A stretch of 64,000 nt of DNA from Novosphingobium sp. B 225 (GTDB lineage Bacteria; Pseudomonadota; Alphaproteobacteria; Sphingomonadales; Sphingomonadaceae), in the NCBI RefSeq assembly GCF_002198665.1, contig NZ_MWLM01000029.1, positions 33,548-97,547 of the forward strand, in the 5' to 3' direction. This document shows positions 34,661 through 43,030 of the stretch, piece after piece; the stretch's first letter is position 1, and each line of letters opens with the position of its first letter. Both the position numbers and the translations under genes were made by a program. The notes under the pieces are model-generated. The model saw only the letters and a list, made by a program, of their open reading frames with translations. It did not search any database and was not told the origin of the DNA.

Positions 34661-36288
34661 AAGTCAATCTGCATCCGGGTCTGCAGCACGTTCACCCCGT
34701 ACTTGCGATCATTGACCGGCAGCGTCGAAGCCGGGTCAACCAGGGCGGCCAGCGGCCCGCCGGTCACGCTGAGGTGACCATAGTTGACCAGGAACCGCAC
34801 ATAGTCTGACGGATACCAGTTCAGCCCCAGCAGATAGCTGGACTGTGTGCCGCCCCGGCCCAGACGGCTGTTCAGCGCCGCCAGGGCACTGGTTCCGGTG
34901 GTGAAATTGTTGGTCGCCCCGCCGATCAACGCATCATCGTTGAGGTCGAGATATTCGTACCGCGCGGCAATCTGGAACGCGCCGCTACCGCCCTTGCTGA
35001 TCGGATTGAGCACCTTAGTCCGCGCCCAGGTGCCGTCGCCGCGCTTGTAGCCGCGGGTTTCACCGGTCAGGAAGTAACCGACTTCGCCATAGGCCCCGAA
35101 GAAGCCCGGATCGCTAACCGGCACCACCGCACTGTTGCCGCCGCTGAAGGCCGCGGCGCCGGTGGCCAGATCGCCCGCGCGATAGCCCTTGGCCTTCACC
35201 CATTGCGCTTCGCTGGCCAGGTACAGGCCCTTGAACACGGCCATCGCCTCAAGCCCCAGCAGCTGATCGCTGCTCGCCGCGAAGTTGCCGGTATCGACAA
35301 AGCGCACGTCGGTCAGCTGGCTGTTCGGCCGGGCGCGATAGCGTGCCAGCTGGTTGGTAGAGGGCATGGCCGTGCCGGTTGAAGTGCCGCCGCTGATGTT
35401 CGAAGCGAAATCGCGGTATTGATAGTTGACCCCGAAATGCAGCTGCCCGCCCAGCGCCTGCGGGGCATAGACCAGCCGCGCCGCGCCGATCCAGCCGTTG
35501 TTGTCCAGGCTGCTGTCGATGCTGTGGCCGGTGAACAGCCCCGCTTCGGCGCGCAGATCATTGTTCGCGCTCTTGTAAGCCAGCGCCGCGCCCATCCGGC
35601 GGGCATTGGTGAAGGCATCGTTGAACGTGGCGCGTTCGATGAAGGAGTTGAAGTTCGAACTGGAGATCTGCTCCATCGAATTGAGCGTCTCGAAATTGCC
35701 GATGCGCAGCACCACTGGCGCGTTGCCGGGGGTATAGGTCAGCCAGACATCGCCGAAGCCGACGCTGCCATTGGCCAGGTCAGCTTCGACCTTGTAGCCC
35801 AGCCCGCCCGGCACCGTGCCTTCGAACCCCAGCCGGGCGCGGCGCACGCGGGCGCGCATCGAACCCAGCGTCGAAGCGGTATAGGCCCCCGGCGCGGAGA
35901 CCCCGCCGGCATCGATGTGTAGCCGCCCGCGCGGCTTGAAAGTCCAGCCGTCCTTGGTGGCCAGTTTGGGCGCGCCATCCCAGGTCAGTTCGGTCGCGGG
36001 CTTGGCCGTGACACTGGCGGCGGGCACAGCGGCCACGGCAGCCTTGGCCGCATCGGCCTGGGCCAGCGCGCTCGTTGCGCGGGCCTCAGCCGCATCGGCG
36101 CGGGCCTTGGCATTGGCCAGGTCGCCCTCCAGCGTTCCGACCCGCTGGTTCAGCGCATCCAGCGCGGCGCGCATTTCCGCCAGCTGGCGGGCCACTTCGG
36201 TATCCTTGCTCGCCGCGGCGTGAGCAGGCAGGACCCAGCCCGCCGAAAGTGCCAGAGCCAGGGTGGAAGTACGGAGCATGCGAGTCAC
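34657..36288 (-). CDS. phosphate-selective porin O/P-type outer-membrane porin
   Basis: 543 residues from a GTG at 36288 with GGAGG eight bases upstream; an ATG at 36279 also works. Signal peptide MLRTSTLALALSAGWVLPAHAA. A periplasmic coiled-coil stretch follows (about 35-90, EVARQLAEMRAALDALNQRV, then Ala/Lys-rich helices), then a beta-barrel starting KPRGRLHIDAGG and ending with the outer-membrane Phe signature LQTRMQIDF. The coiled-coil before the barrel is typical of OprO/OprP-like porins. Phosphate or polyphosphate selectivity is only inferred from family. The 198-bp region to the divergent SDR gene shows no clear Pho box. Confidence 0.85.
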   Translation of the reverse strand: MTRMLRTSTLALALSAGWVLPAHAAASKDTEVARQLAEMRAALDALNQRVGTLEGDLANAKARADAAEARATSALAQADAAKAAVAAVPAASVTAKPATELTWDGAPKLATKDGWTFKPRGRLHIDAGGVSAPGAYTASTLGSMRARVRRARLGFEGTVPGGLGYKVEADLANGSVGFGDVWLTYTPGNAPVVLRIGNFETLNSMEQISSSNFNSFIERATFNDAFTNARRMGAALAYKSANNDLRAEAGLFTGHSIDSSLDNNGWIGAARLVYAPQALGGQLHFGVNYQYRDFASNISGGTSTGTAMPSTNQLARYRARPNSQLTDVRFVDTGNFAASSDQLLGLEAMAVFKGLYLASEAQWVKAKGYRAGDLATGAAAFSGGNSAVVPVSDPGFFGAYGEVGYFLTGETRGYKRGDGTWARTKVLNPISKGGSGAFQIAARYEYLDLNDDALIGGATNNFTTGTSALAALNSRLGRGGTQSSYLLGLNWYPSDYVRFLVNYGHLSVTGGPLAALVDPASTLPVNDRKYGVNVLQTRMQIDF

Positions 36289-36486
36289 GGGAATGGCCTC
36301 CCTGGCCGGATTGTTACGATTCGAAGTCTGCTTTAGGACGGTTGCGTGACACTTATTTGACAGTGCCGCGTCAACTGCCGTTACGGCATTGCGGGACGAG
36401 TCATACGCAGTTGAAACGCAGCCCGCAAAGTGCCATCCCGCCGCCGCAACGCCTGCGGGCGGGCCAGTTTTGCCAGGAGTCAGACC

Positions 36487-37401
36487 ATGACCATTTCGTT
36501 CAAGGATCGTGTCGCAATCGTTACCGGTGCAGGCGGCGGCCTCGGCCGGGCCTATGCCCTCGAACTCGCCAAGCGCGGGGCCAAAGTGGTCGTCAATGAC
36601 CTCGGCGGCAGCCGCGACGGCACCGGCCATTCCGACGCCGCCCTCAAGGTGGTCGAGGAAATCAAGGCCGCTGGCGGCGAAGCGATGTCCAACGGCGGTT
36701 CGGTGACCGAACTCGGCCAGATGGAAGAGATGGTTGCCAAGGCCAAGGAGGCCTGGGGCGGCGTCCACATCCTGATCAACAACGCCGGGATCCTGCGCGA
36801 CAAGAGCTTCGCCAAGATGACCATGGATGACTGGAAGCTGGTGGTCGACGTTCACATGAACGGCAGCGCCAACTGCACCAAGGCGGTGTGGGACCTGATG
36901 CGCGAACAGGCCTATGGCCGCATCCTGATGACTGCCAGCTCCACCGGGCTGTTCGGCAACTTCGGCCAGGCCAACTATGGCGCGGCCAAGCTGGGCCTGG
37001 CGGGCCTGACCAAGACCCTCCACCTCGAAGGCGCGAAGTACAACATCCGCGTCAACACGCTGGCCCCCGTGGCCGGCACCCGCATGACCGAGGACCTGGG
37101 CATGCCCGAAGCGCTGTTCAACGCGCTCAGCCCAGAAAACGTCGCGCCGATGGCGCTTTACCTCGTCAGCGAGGACGCGCCGACCAACATGATCTGCGGC
37201 GCAGGCGCGGGCGCATACCACGCCGCCTATGTCACCCTGACCCCGGGGATCGCCCTGCCCCAGGACGAACGCACCCCCGAAGGCATCGCCGCCAACTGGG
37301 CCCAGATCATCGACCGCACCGGCGAAACCGTGCCGCAGTCCGGCGGAGAGCAGAGCGCGAATGTGATGGCTGCGCTGGCCAAGATCGGCGGTCTGGGCTG
37401 A
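36487..37401 (+). CDS. short-chain dehydrogenase, 17-beta-HSD4/multifunctional type
   Basis: 304 residues from the ATG at 36487 with AGGAG upstream. Rossmann motif IVTGAGGGLGRAYALELA, NNAGILRDKSF, and the catalytic Ser-Tyr-Lys in SSTGLFGNFGQANYGAAKLGL. The segments ALELAKRGAKVVVNDLGG and GILRDKSFAKMTMDDW are diagnostic of the dehydrogenase domain of peroxisomal-type multifunctional enzymes (HSD17B4), which act on 3-hydroxyacyl-CoA. In bacteria such single-domain proteins take part in fatty acid or steroid/terpene degradation. No beta-oxidation genes are adjacent. Confidence 0.9.
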   Translation: MTISFKDRVAIVTGAGGGLGRAYALELAKRGAKVVVNDLGGSRDGTGHSDAALKVVEEIKAAGGEAMSNGGSVTELGQMEEMVAKAKEAWGGVHILINNAGILRDKSFAKMTMDDWKLVVDVHMNGSANCTKAVWDLMREQAYGRILMTASSTGLFGNFGQANYGAAKLGLAGLTKTLHLEGAKYNIRVNTLAPVAGTRMTEDLGMPEALFNALSPENVAPMALYLVSEDAPTNMICGAGAGAYHAAYVTLTPGIALPQDERTPEGIAANWAQIIDRTGETVPQSGGEQSANVMAALAKIGGLG

Positions 37402-37413
37402 TCCTTCGCTAAC

Positions 37414-37536
37414 TGCTCTCTCCCCTTCAGGGGAGAGATACGCAGGCTTGGCAGCTTGCTGCCTAGCCGGAGTTGAGAGGGGCAGCCGCCGCGCGCTCCC
37501 CTCTCCCAACCCTCTCCCCTCAAGGAGAGAGCGCTT
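37414..37536. repeat. family A-type inverted repeat, copy 6
   Basis: Left arm gctctctccccttcagggga and right arm cctctcccctcaaggagaga, each a hairpin, separated by about 75 bp with cggagttgagagggg and cccctctcccaac inside. Lies between two convergent genes, 12 bp after the SDR stop and 15 bp from the next stop, so it may act as a shared terminator. Confidence 0.8.
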
Positions 37537-37550
37537 TGCTTGCCCGCCCC

Positions 37551-38042
37551 TCACCCTGCTCCCCCGTTTGACACCCAACCCGGGGGGAATTCCTGTGACC
37601 TTAGCCCGGCCTCCTCGCTCCCCAGCGTGATCCGGTCAAGCCGAGCGAGATAGCCCAGCAGCGCAGAATCCCGCGATATCTGGGGCAAGGCGCGCAGCTC
37701 GCCCTGCCACACGACCGGGCGGATCATCTCGCCAAAGGCCAGCGCAAAGCGTTCGTCATCTGTGCACTTCCGTTTCGCCGCCGCGCGGCCCAGCACATGG
37801 TCCCAGGCACGGGCAAAGCTCTCCCCGCCGGGGGCCTTACGCAGCCGGTAAACACTCTCGCGCGCCATCCCCACCTTGCGCGCTGCCGCCAAGACCGAGC
37901 GCGTGCCTGCCAGCGCCACCAAAAACGCCGCCTGCCTGCGCGGCGTCCACCCATCGCCGCGCGGGCGCATGGGCACGGGAATGAACGCGGGCACCCCCTT
38001 GGGACGACGGCGACGCGGCTGCGGTTTGGGATAGGTCTTCAT
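37551..38042 (-). CDS. putative HTH protein, unknown function
   Basis: 163 residues, very basic N-terminus (PKPQPRRRRPKG). The segment WTPRRQAAFLVALAGTRSV, then AARKVGMARESVYRLRK, looks like a helix-turn-helix that recognises DNA, similar to the start of phage terminase small subunits. Nothing else in the window is phage-like. Such proteins are common in sphingomonad genomes as unnamed hypotheticals (from memory). It is flanked by inverted repeats of families A and D. The C-terminal half has no recognised motif. Confidence 0.7.
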   Translation of the reverse strand: MKTYPKPQPRRRRPKGVPAFIPVPMRPRGDGWTPRRQAAFLVALAGTRSVLAAARKVGMARESVYRLRKAPGGESFARAWDHVLGRAAAKRKCTDDERFALAFGEMIRPVVWQGELRALPQISRDSALLGYLARLDRITLGSEEAGLRSQEFPPGWVSNGGAG

Positions 38043-38118
38043 CCCGCAGGTTAAGACAGATTCGCCGCGTGTAGGAAAATGGTTTTTGGTGAGGGGCTGT
38101 GCGCGGTGGCGAGAGAAC

Positions 38119-38226
38119 CAAGCCCCGTGTCAAGCACGGGGTGACTAGAGCTGGTTGAGTGGATCAGAGGTCGTCCTCATCCAAAAACTCCCGTCGCCCC
38201 GTGCTTGACACGGGGCTTGGCTTTTC
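38119..38226. repeat. family D inverted repeat, left copy
   Basis: Left arm caagccccgtgtcaagcacg followed by gggtgac, and right arm gtcgccccgtgcttgacacg followed by gggcttggctttt, are inverted copies with about 47 bp between; each is itself a small hairpin around gtgtcaagcac. Stands 30 bp before the GIY-YIG gene. Confidence 0.85.
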
Positions 38227-38256
38227 TTTCGGCTCCGCGTTTGGCACAAGTGTGCG

Positions 38257-38583
38257 ATGGAAAAGGGTGGCTGGGTTTACATCATGGCGAACCGCTATCG
38301 CGGCGGGACATATGTTGGCGTTACGTCAGACCTGATCCGGCGCGTGTGGCAGCACCGCGAGGGCAAAGGTTCGATTCACGTTTCCGATTTCAACAAGAAG
38401 CTGCTCGTCTATGCCGAACGACACGAGGAAATCGAACCCGCAATCACACGCGAAAAACTGGTCAAGAAATGGCACCGCGATTGGAAATTCGCACTGATCG
38501 AACGCGACAACCCCGATTGGCTGGACCTGTGGGAGCAGTGGTATCCTGCTGACGGTGTGCTGAAAGGAGACGTTGGACGGTAG
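38257..38583 (+). CDS. solitary GIY-YIG nuclease-like protein
   Basis: 108 residues. The GIY-YIG fold appears as GGWVYIMANRYRGGTYVGVT (the family G-x-Y...Y-x-G pair), then the basic catalytic helix segment SDLIRRVWQHREG with the conserved Arg, and a Glu in the C-terminal half (HEEIEPAITREK). This is the small single-domain UPF0213/YhbQ-like type, whose role is unknown; relatives cut DNA or RNA. It is enclosed by two family D inverted repeats, 30 bp upstream and 29 bp downstream, and its neighbours are unrelated housekeeping genes. Confidence 0.88.
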   Translation: MEKGGWVYIMANRYRGGTYVGVTSDLIRRVWQHREGKGSIHVSDFNKKLLVYAERHEEIEPAITREKLVKKWHRDWKFALIERDNPDWLDLWEQWYPADGVLKGDVGR

Positions 38584-38611
38584 CCCGACTGACGCAGTGA
38601 AGTGCCGCAAG

Positions 38612-38712
38612 AAAAGCCAAGCCCCGTGTCAAGCACGGGGCGACGAGAAGGGCAATGAATCCAAAAAGCGACCGTCGCCCCGGACTTGATCCGGGGCTTG
38701 GCTTTTCTTCTC
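38612..38712. repeat. family D inverted repeat, right copy
   Basis: Left arm aaaagccaagccccgtgtca followed by agcacggggcgac, and right arm gtcgccccggacttgatccg followed by gggcttggctttt. The arms share their outer parts but the right-arm hairpin is cccggacttgatccggg, a variant also similar to the nested hairpin inside family A copy 1. Ends 22 bp before the convergent DUF2794 stop. Confidence 0.85.
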
Positions 38713-38734
38713 CAACCTATCCGCTAACCACCCC

Positions 38735-39082
38735 CTACCCCTCAACCACCTTCACAAGCCGCCGCTCCAGCACTGCCAGCACGCCGGGCAGTTCATGCCC
38801 GCGCTTCAGCACCTGGCCCAGTTCGCCGTACAGCACCCACATCCCCTGCCGCGAACGCAGCGCTGGGCGCTTCTCCAAACGCGCCGAGGGGTAATCCGCC
38901 GCGCGGCGGTAGGCGCAGAACACGGCGGCGTCCTTGCCGAATTGCAGCGCGTAATCGCGCCATTCGCCCGCCGCGACCATGCGGCCGTAAAGATCAAGAA
39001 TGCGGGTCAGTTCTTCGCGTGCGAACGGGACTTGGCTTGGCGGACTCGCCGAAAGGGGAAAGGGGGTAACGACCCCGCTCAA
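38735..39082 (-). CDS. DUF2794 family protein
   Basis: 115 residues. The alphaproteobacterial DUF2794 pattern is clear: REELTRILDLYGRMVAAGEW, then DYALQFGKDAAVFCAYRRA, EKRPALRSRQGMWVLYGE and LKRGHELPGVLAVLERRL. Function unknown. The start overlaps the cysE stop by 4 bp on the same strand, so it is cotranscribed with cysE. Cytoplasmic with no signal. Confidence 0.88.
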   Translation of the reverse strand: MSGVVTPFPLSASPPSQVPFAREELTRILDLYGRMVAAGEWRDYALQFGKDAAVFCAYRRAADYPSARLEKRPALRSRQGMWVLYGELGQVLKRGHELPGVLAVLERRLVKVVEG

Positions 39083-39798
39083 GCGCTTTTCTTGCCTTTA
39101 CCCGATCCGCTGGCCTCGGCCGCCTTGGCCCGGGCCGCGTCGCGTTCTTCCAGCAGTTCTGCCAGCCGTTTTTGCATGACCTGCATTTCGCACTGCAACA
39201 GTTCCAGCTTTTGCGTGGCCGGATCGAAGCGTTCGCTGCAGGGGGTGCCATAGGGGACGAAGGCCTGCGTTTCGGGCTTTACCGCCACCGGCACCGGCTT
39301 GGCCGGGATGCCGACCATGGTCGCGCCTTCGGGCACTTCCTTCATCACCACCGCATTGGCGCCGATCCGCGATCCCTTGCCGACCATGATCGGGCCCAGA
39401 ATTGCCGCGCCCAGGCTGATGATCACATCATCGCCGATAGTCGGGTGGCGTTTGCCGCCAACCCCGTTGGTGGGGTTGGTCCCGCCCAGGGTCGATCCCT
39501 GGTACATGGTGACATTATCGCCGATTACCGCAGTTTCACCGATCACCACAAAGCCGTGGTCGATAAAGAAATTCTTCCCGATTTCCGCGCCGGGATGAAT
39601 GTCGATCGCGGTCAGGAACCGGCTGACATGGTTGACCCAGCGGGCAAGGAAGAACAGCCGCGCCCTGAACAGGCGGTGCGCCACCTTGTGAAAGCCGACC
39701 GCCCAGACCCCCGGATACAGCAGCACTTCCCAGCGCGAGCGGGGGGAAGGATCGCGCGCGACGATCGAGTCGACATAGCTGAATAGGCGTCCGGGCAT
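39079..39798 (-). CDS. cysE: serine O-acetyltransferase, short CysE/EpsC type
   Basis: 239 residues. A helical N-terminus (about 1-60), then left-handed beta-helix hexapeptide repeats with the catalytic His-containing IDIHPGAEIGKNFFIDHG, GETAVIGDNVTMYQG and GGKRHPTIGDDVIISLGA. This short form makes O-acetylserine, the cysteine precursor. The C-terminal 55 residues are a charged helical tail (LLQCEMQVMQKRLAELLEE), not part of the usual CysE. It lies next to DUF2794 and divides metabolic genes from the hdaA operon. Confidence 0.92.
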   Translation of the reverse strand: MPGRLFSYVDSIVARDPSPRSRWEVLLYPGVWAVGFHKVAHRLFRARLFFLARWVNHVSRFLTAIDIHPGAEIGKNFFIDHGFVVIGETAVIGDNVTMYQGSTLGGTNPTNGVGGKRHPTIGDDVIISLGAAILGPIMVGKGSRIGANAVVMKEVPEGATMVGIPAKPVPVAVKPETQAFVPYGTPCSERFDPATQKLELLQCEMQVMQKRLAELLEERDAARAKAAEASGSGKGKKSA

Positions 39799-39827
39799 CG
39801 TTCCCCACTTTTCCCACGCACAGGCCG

Positions 39828-40445
39828 CTAAAGCAAGCGTGGTTCGCTTGGGCCCAGCAGCTCTTCCAGCGCCTCGCGCCAGATTCCAGGGCCGGGGGCG
39901 ACTTTCCGTTCCAGGCTGAGACGGTCAATCGCGGCCACCAGCCGCTCTACTCCCAGATGGGTACGTTCCATCCGGGGTACAAGATAGCTGGCGGCATCAG
40001 GCCCCAGCGCCAGCCCGCGCAGTTCGGCATGGAGCGCGATCAGTTCGGCCAGCATGGCATCGTCCGGCGCCCCGATTTGCAGGTGCAGCGCCGCGCCAAG
40101 GCGCGAGGCAAGGTCGGGCAGCGCAATCTTCCACTCCCCCTCACCCGCGCTGGCGGTGAGCAGCAGCGGCGTGGTGCTTTCCTGCGCGCGGTTCCAGCGG
40201 TGGAACAGCTGGGTTTCGTCCATCCGGTCAGCATCGTCGATGGCCTCGCCCGCGCCGCTCTGTTCAAACCAGCGCGCAATCAGGCTTTTGCCGGCGCGCG
40301 GCGGGCCGAGCAGCACGGCGGTGCGGAACGGCCAGGTGCTGGCGGCGGTCATTGCCTCCAGCGCGGTCTGGTTGGCATTGCCGACCACGATCCGCGAGGC
40401 TGCGCCCGCGCCGCCGGGCGCGAGGGGGAGCGCGATCTGGCCCAT
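39828..40445 (-). CDS. hdaA: DnaA-related regulator HdaA/Hda
   Basis: 205 residues of the DnaA/Hda AAA+ group. A short N-terminal clamp-type motif MGQIALPLAPG (sliding-clamp binding QxxLPL) is visible. The P-loop is LLGPPRAGKSLIARW, sensor/Walker B region GEAIDDADRMDE, and the C-terminal part ends with LERKVAPGPGIWREALEE. In alphaproteobacteria HdaA, with the beta clamp, promotes hydrolysis of ATP bound to DnaA. Starts 2 bp after the stop of the upstream gene, forming a two-gene operon divergent from purM, an arrangement known from other bacteria. Confidence 0.92.
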   Translation of the reverse strand: MGQIALPLAPGGAGAASRIVVGNANQTALEAMTAASTWPFRTAVLLGPPRAGKSLIARWFEQSGAGEAIDDADRMDETQLFHRWNRAQESTTPLLLTASAGEGEWKIALPDLASRLGAALHLQIGAPDDAMLAELIALHAELRGLALGPDAASYLVPRMERTHLGVERLVAAIDRLSLERKVAPGPGIWREALEELLGPSEPRLL

Positions 40446-40447
40446 GG

Positions 40448-41716
40448 TTACTTGCGAATGCTCAGCGCGTTGGCGCCGACCGAAACCTGGAAACCGCGCG
40501 AACGCAGGGCTGCGGCGAGCGCCGAAATATCGCCCGAGATCGTTACCCGCATCACCGATGTCCCGCCCATCGCCAGACTGGTGGTCGCCGCAGACTGCAC
40601 ACCCGGCGCGCCGCGCACTGCCGCCAGCGCAGCATCAACCGCTGAAGCATCGGGCGAGGCGAACTGCACTGTGATCGTCGAACTGGCTGCGACGGTGGGC
40701 GTGTCAGTCGGCGCCGCGCTCGCGGTTGCCTTGGGCGCGGCGACGGCCTTTTCGGCTTGCTGCGCCTTGGCGATCAGGGCGGCGAGCCCGGCATCCATCG
40801 ACATGCCGCCAGTCAGCGTTGGATCGGGCTTCAGCTTGCCTTCGGCCAGCGCGCGGGCATAGGCGGCATCCAGCCGCACCACGGCTTCGGACAGCATCTT
40901 GCCCAGCCCGGCCGAATCGTTGGCCGACAGGGTGAAGCTTTCGAGGAACTGGTTGTCCGGGCCATAGCGCGCGGTGAAAGTGCCGCGCACCGGACCGCCG
41001 GGCCATTGCCGTTCGAGCCGCGCGACGGGCGAAATCACATCGGCGGCGTTGAACTGGTTGAGCACGGCATGCCACCAGGCCCGGCTGCGCCGCCCCGGCT
41101 GTCCCGCCGTAATCAGCAGCGAATCGCCGCCTGCGCCCACAGGCCGCACATAGTCGATCGGGCTGGCCCCGCCCCGGAACTGCGCCCAGGCCTGCTGCCA
41201 CAGCCCCTGCACTTCATAGACCTGCGCGACCCCGCCCGAATAGAGCACCGGCACGGTCAGCAAGGGGGCGGAATGGGCGCGGGCATTGGTGCCATCGCCA
41301 ATGAACTGCCCGGCGCGCTGGCGATCGAACACCACAGAGAGCGTGGCGATATAGCGGCGCGGGCCGATCTGTTCGCGTTCGATCACCACGGCGGTGACCA
41401 TCGATTCGATCTGGCCTTCGCCCATCGCCGGGCCGCCAGCCTTGGCCCAGGCCTTTTTCTGCGCGTCTTTCCAACCATTAAGCCGGGCTTCCTGCCCGTC
41501 CTTGCCGGTGGTGTTGACCTCTATCCCCGAGACTTCGATGTCGCTGGAAGTCGCCACGGGAATGATCCCGCGCTGCCCTTCGATCTGGGCGATCAACCGC
41601 TGGGGCCCCACCACCGCAAGCGCCACGGCGAGCGCGAGCGCCAGCCCGCCCAACAGGCTGGCGGCGGGGCCGGGGCGCCATGAACGCGGCGAAAGAGGAA
41701 GCGGTGCGACTGCCAT
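40448..41716 (-). CDS. membrane-anchored periplasmic protein of the hda operon (DUF2066-like)
   Basis: 422 residues. One N-terminal hydrophobic anchor ([20 protein letters not shown]). The region about 55-250 ([20 protein letters not shown], then [10 protein letters not shown]) resembles DUF2066, a family encoded between purM and hda in gammaproteobacteria. The C-terminal 80 residues (about 335-422) have a ferredoxin-like betaalphabeta pattern without a CxxC metal site. The assignment rests partly on context. Likely exported to the periplasm, function unknown. 72 bp separate it from divergent purM, which probably share the promoter region. Confidence 0.72.
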   Translation of the reverse strand: MAVAPLPLSPRSWRPGPAASLLGGLALALAVALAVVGPQRLIAQIEGQRGIIPVATSSDIEVSGIEVNTTGKDGQEARLNGWKDAQKKAWAKAGGPAMGEGQIESMVTAVVIEREQIGPRRYIATLSVVFDRQRAGQFIGDGTNARAHSAPLLTVPVLYSGGVAQVYEVQGLWQQAWAQFRGGASPIDYVRPVGAGGDSLLITAGQPGRRSRAWWHAVLNQFNAADVISPVARLERQWPGGPVRGTFTARYGPDNQFLESFTLSANDSAGLGKMLSEAVVRLDAAYARALAEGKLKPDPTLTGGMSMDAGLAALIAKAQQAEKAVAAPKATASAAPTDTPTVAASSTITVQFASPDASAVDAALAAVRGAPGVQSAATTSLAMGGTSVMRVTISGDISALAAALRSRGFQVSVGANALSIRK

Positions 41717-41788
41717 CGGGGAAAACCGTGGGCCTTTTGCCCAATCGCTCGTGGAAATCCAAGCAGGAAAGCGTTAGGAGCCGCCGCG

Positions 41789-42880
41789 ATGTCTGAAAAG
41801 TCTTACAGCTATGAGCAAGCCGGTGTCTCGATCGCGGCAGGAAACGCCCTGGTCAAGGCCATCGCCCCCCTGGCCAAAGCCACCGCGCGCCCGGGCGCCG
41901 ACGCGGAACTGGGCGGGTTCGGCGGGTTCTTCGACCTGAAGGCCGCAGGCTATAAAGACCCGCTGCTGGTCGCGGCCAATGACGGGGTTGGCACCAAGGT
42001 CAAGCTGGCAATCGACCATGACCGGCATGACCGGATCGGGCAGGATCTGGTGGCGATGTGCGTGAACGATCTGATCGTGCAGGGCGCCGAACCGCTGCTG
42101 TTCCTCGATTACTTCGCCACCGGCAAGCTCGACAATGGCGTGGCCGAACGCGTCGTCGCGGGGATCGCCGACGGCTGCAAGCTGGCGGGCTGCGCGCTGA
42201 TCGGGGGCGAGACGGCGGAAATGCCGGGGATGTACGCCGCGGGTGACTATGACCTGGCAGGGTTCTGCGTCGGCGCGGTGGAACGCGGCGAGCAGCTGAC
42301 CGGAGACCGCGTGGCGGCGGGCGACGTGCTGCTGGGGCTGGCCAGCTCTGGCGTGCATTCCAACGGCTACTCGCTGGTCCGGCGACTGGCGGCGGACAAG
42401 GGCTGGAAGCTTGACCGCCCGGCGCTGTTCGATGCCGACCGGCTGCTGATTGACCACCTGATCGAACCGACCCGGATTTACGTGAAAAGCCTGCTGCCGG
42501 TGATCCGGTCTGGCCGGATCCACGCGCTGGCCCACATCACCGGCGGCGGCCTGCTGGAAAACGTGCCCCGCGTGCTGCCCAAGGACCTCCACGCCCGGAT
42601 CGACGCCGGGGCGTGGGAGCAGAGCCGGCTGATGGCGTTCCTGCAGGCGCAGGGCAATATCGAACCGGCAGAAATGGCGCGCACTTTCAACTGCGGGATC
42701 GGCATGGTGCTGGCGGTCGCGGCGGATGACGTCGCAGGCGTTCAGGCGGAGCTTGAGGCTGCGGGCGAAACGGTCCACGTGATCGGCGGAATCGAACCGG
42801 GCCCGCGTGGCTGCACCGTGCAGGGCGCGGTCGAAGTGTGGAGCGCGCGGGAAAGCTGGGAAGCGGTGCATGTCGGCTAA
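41789..42880 (+). CDS. purM: phosphoribosylformylglycinamidine cyclo-ligase
   Basis: 363 residues. The family pattern is intact: [31 protein letters not shown] region [34 protein letters not shown], and [16 protein letters not shown]. It makes AIR from FGAM, the fifth purine step, one step after the PurSQL product. purN follows after 150 bp of family A repeat, so the usual purMN pair is kept but separated. Cytoplasmic. Confidence 0.98.
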   Translation: MSEKSYSYEQAGVSIAAGNALVKAIAPLAKATARPGADAELGGFGGFFDLKAAGYKDPLLVAANDGVGTKVKLAIDHDRHDRIGQDLVAMCVNDLIVQGAEPLLFLDYFATGKLDNGVAERVVAGIADGCKLAGCALIGGETAEMPGMYAAGDYDLAGFCVGAVERGEQLTGDRVAAGDVLLGLASSGVHSNGYSLVRRLAADKGWKLDRPALFDADRLLIDHLIEPTRIYVKSLLPVIRSGRIHALAHITGGGLLENVPRVLPKDLHARIDAGAWEQSRLMAFLQAQGNIEPAEMARTFNCGIGMVLAVAADDVAGVQAELEAAGETVHVIGGIEPGPRGCTVQGAVEVWSARESWEAVHVG

Positions 42881-43024
42881 GATCCTCCCCATTTTTGGCG
42901 AATGCCACAAATGGGGAGGTGGCATTCGCGCAGCGAATGACGGAGGGGTAAGGGCCTCTCCGTATTACCCCTCCGTCAGCGCTTTGCGCTGCCACCTCCC
43001 CATTTGGCTTTGCGAAATGGAGAA
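42881..43024. repeat. family A-type inverted repeat, copy 7 (between purM and purN)
   Basis: Left arm gatcctccccatttttggcg and right arm catttggctttgcgaaatgg are inverted, with interior inverted gccacaaatggggaggtgg / gccacctccccatttggc and gacggaggggt / acccctccgtc. It begins on the base after the purM stop. Its right end supplies the purine-rich GGAGAAGG that serves as the purN ribosome-binding site. Confidence 0.82.
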
Positions 43025-43030
43025 GGTCTG

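Noticed and set aside
34657..37578. Very long minus-strand open frame extending past the porin start
   Set aside because: The upper part is antisense to the SDR gene. The porin has its own signal peptide and ribosome site at 36288.
38119..38712. CRISPR-like array around the GIY-YIG gene
   Set aside because: There are only inverted-repeat pairs, no regular direct repeats with unique spacers.
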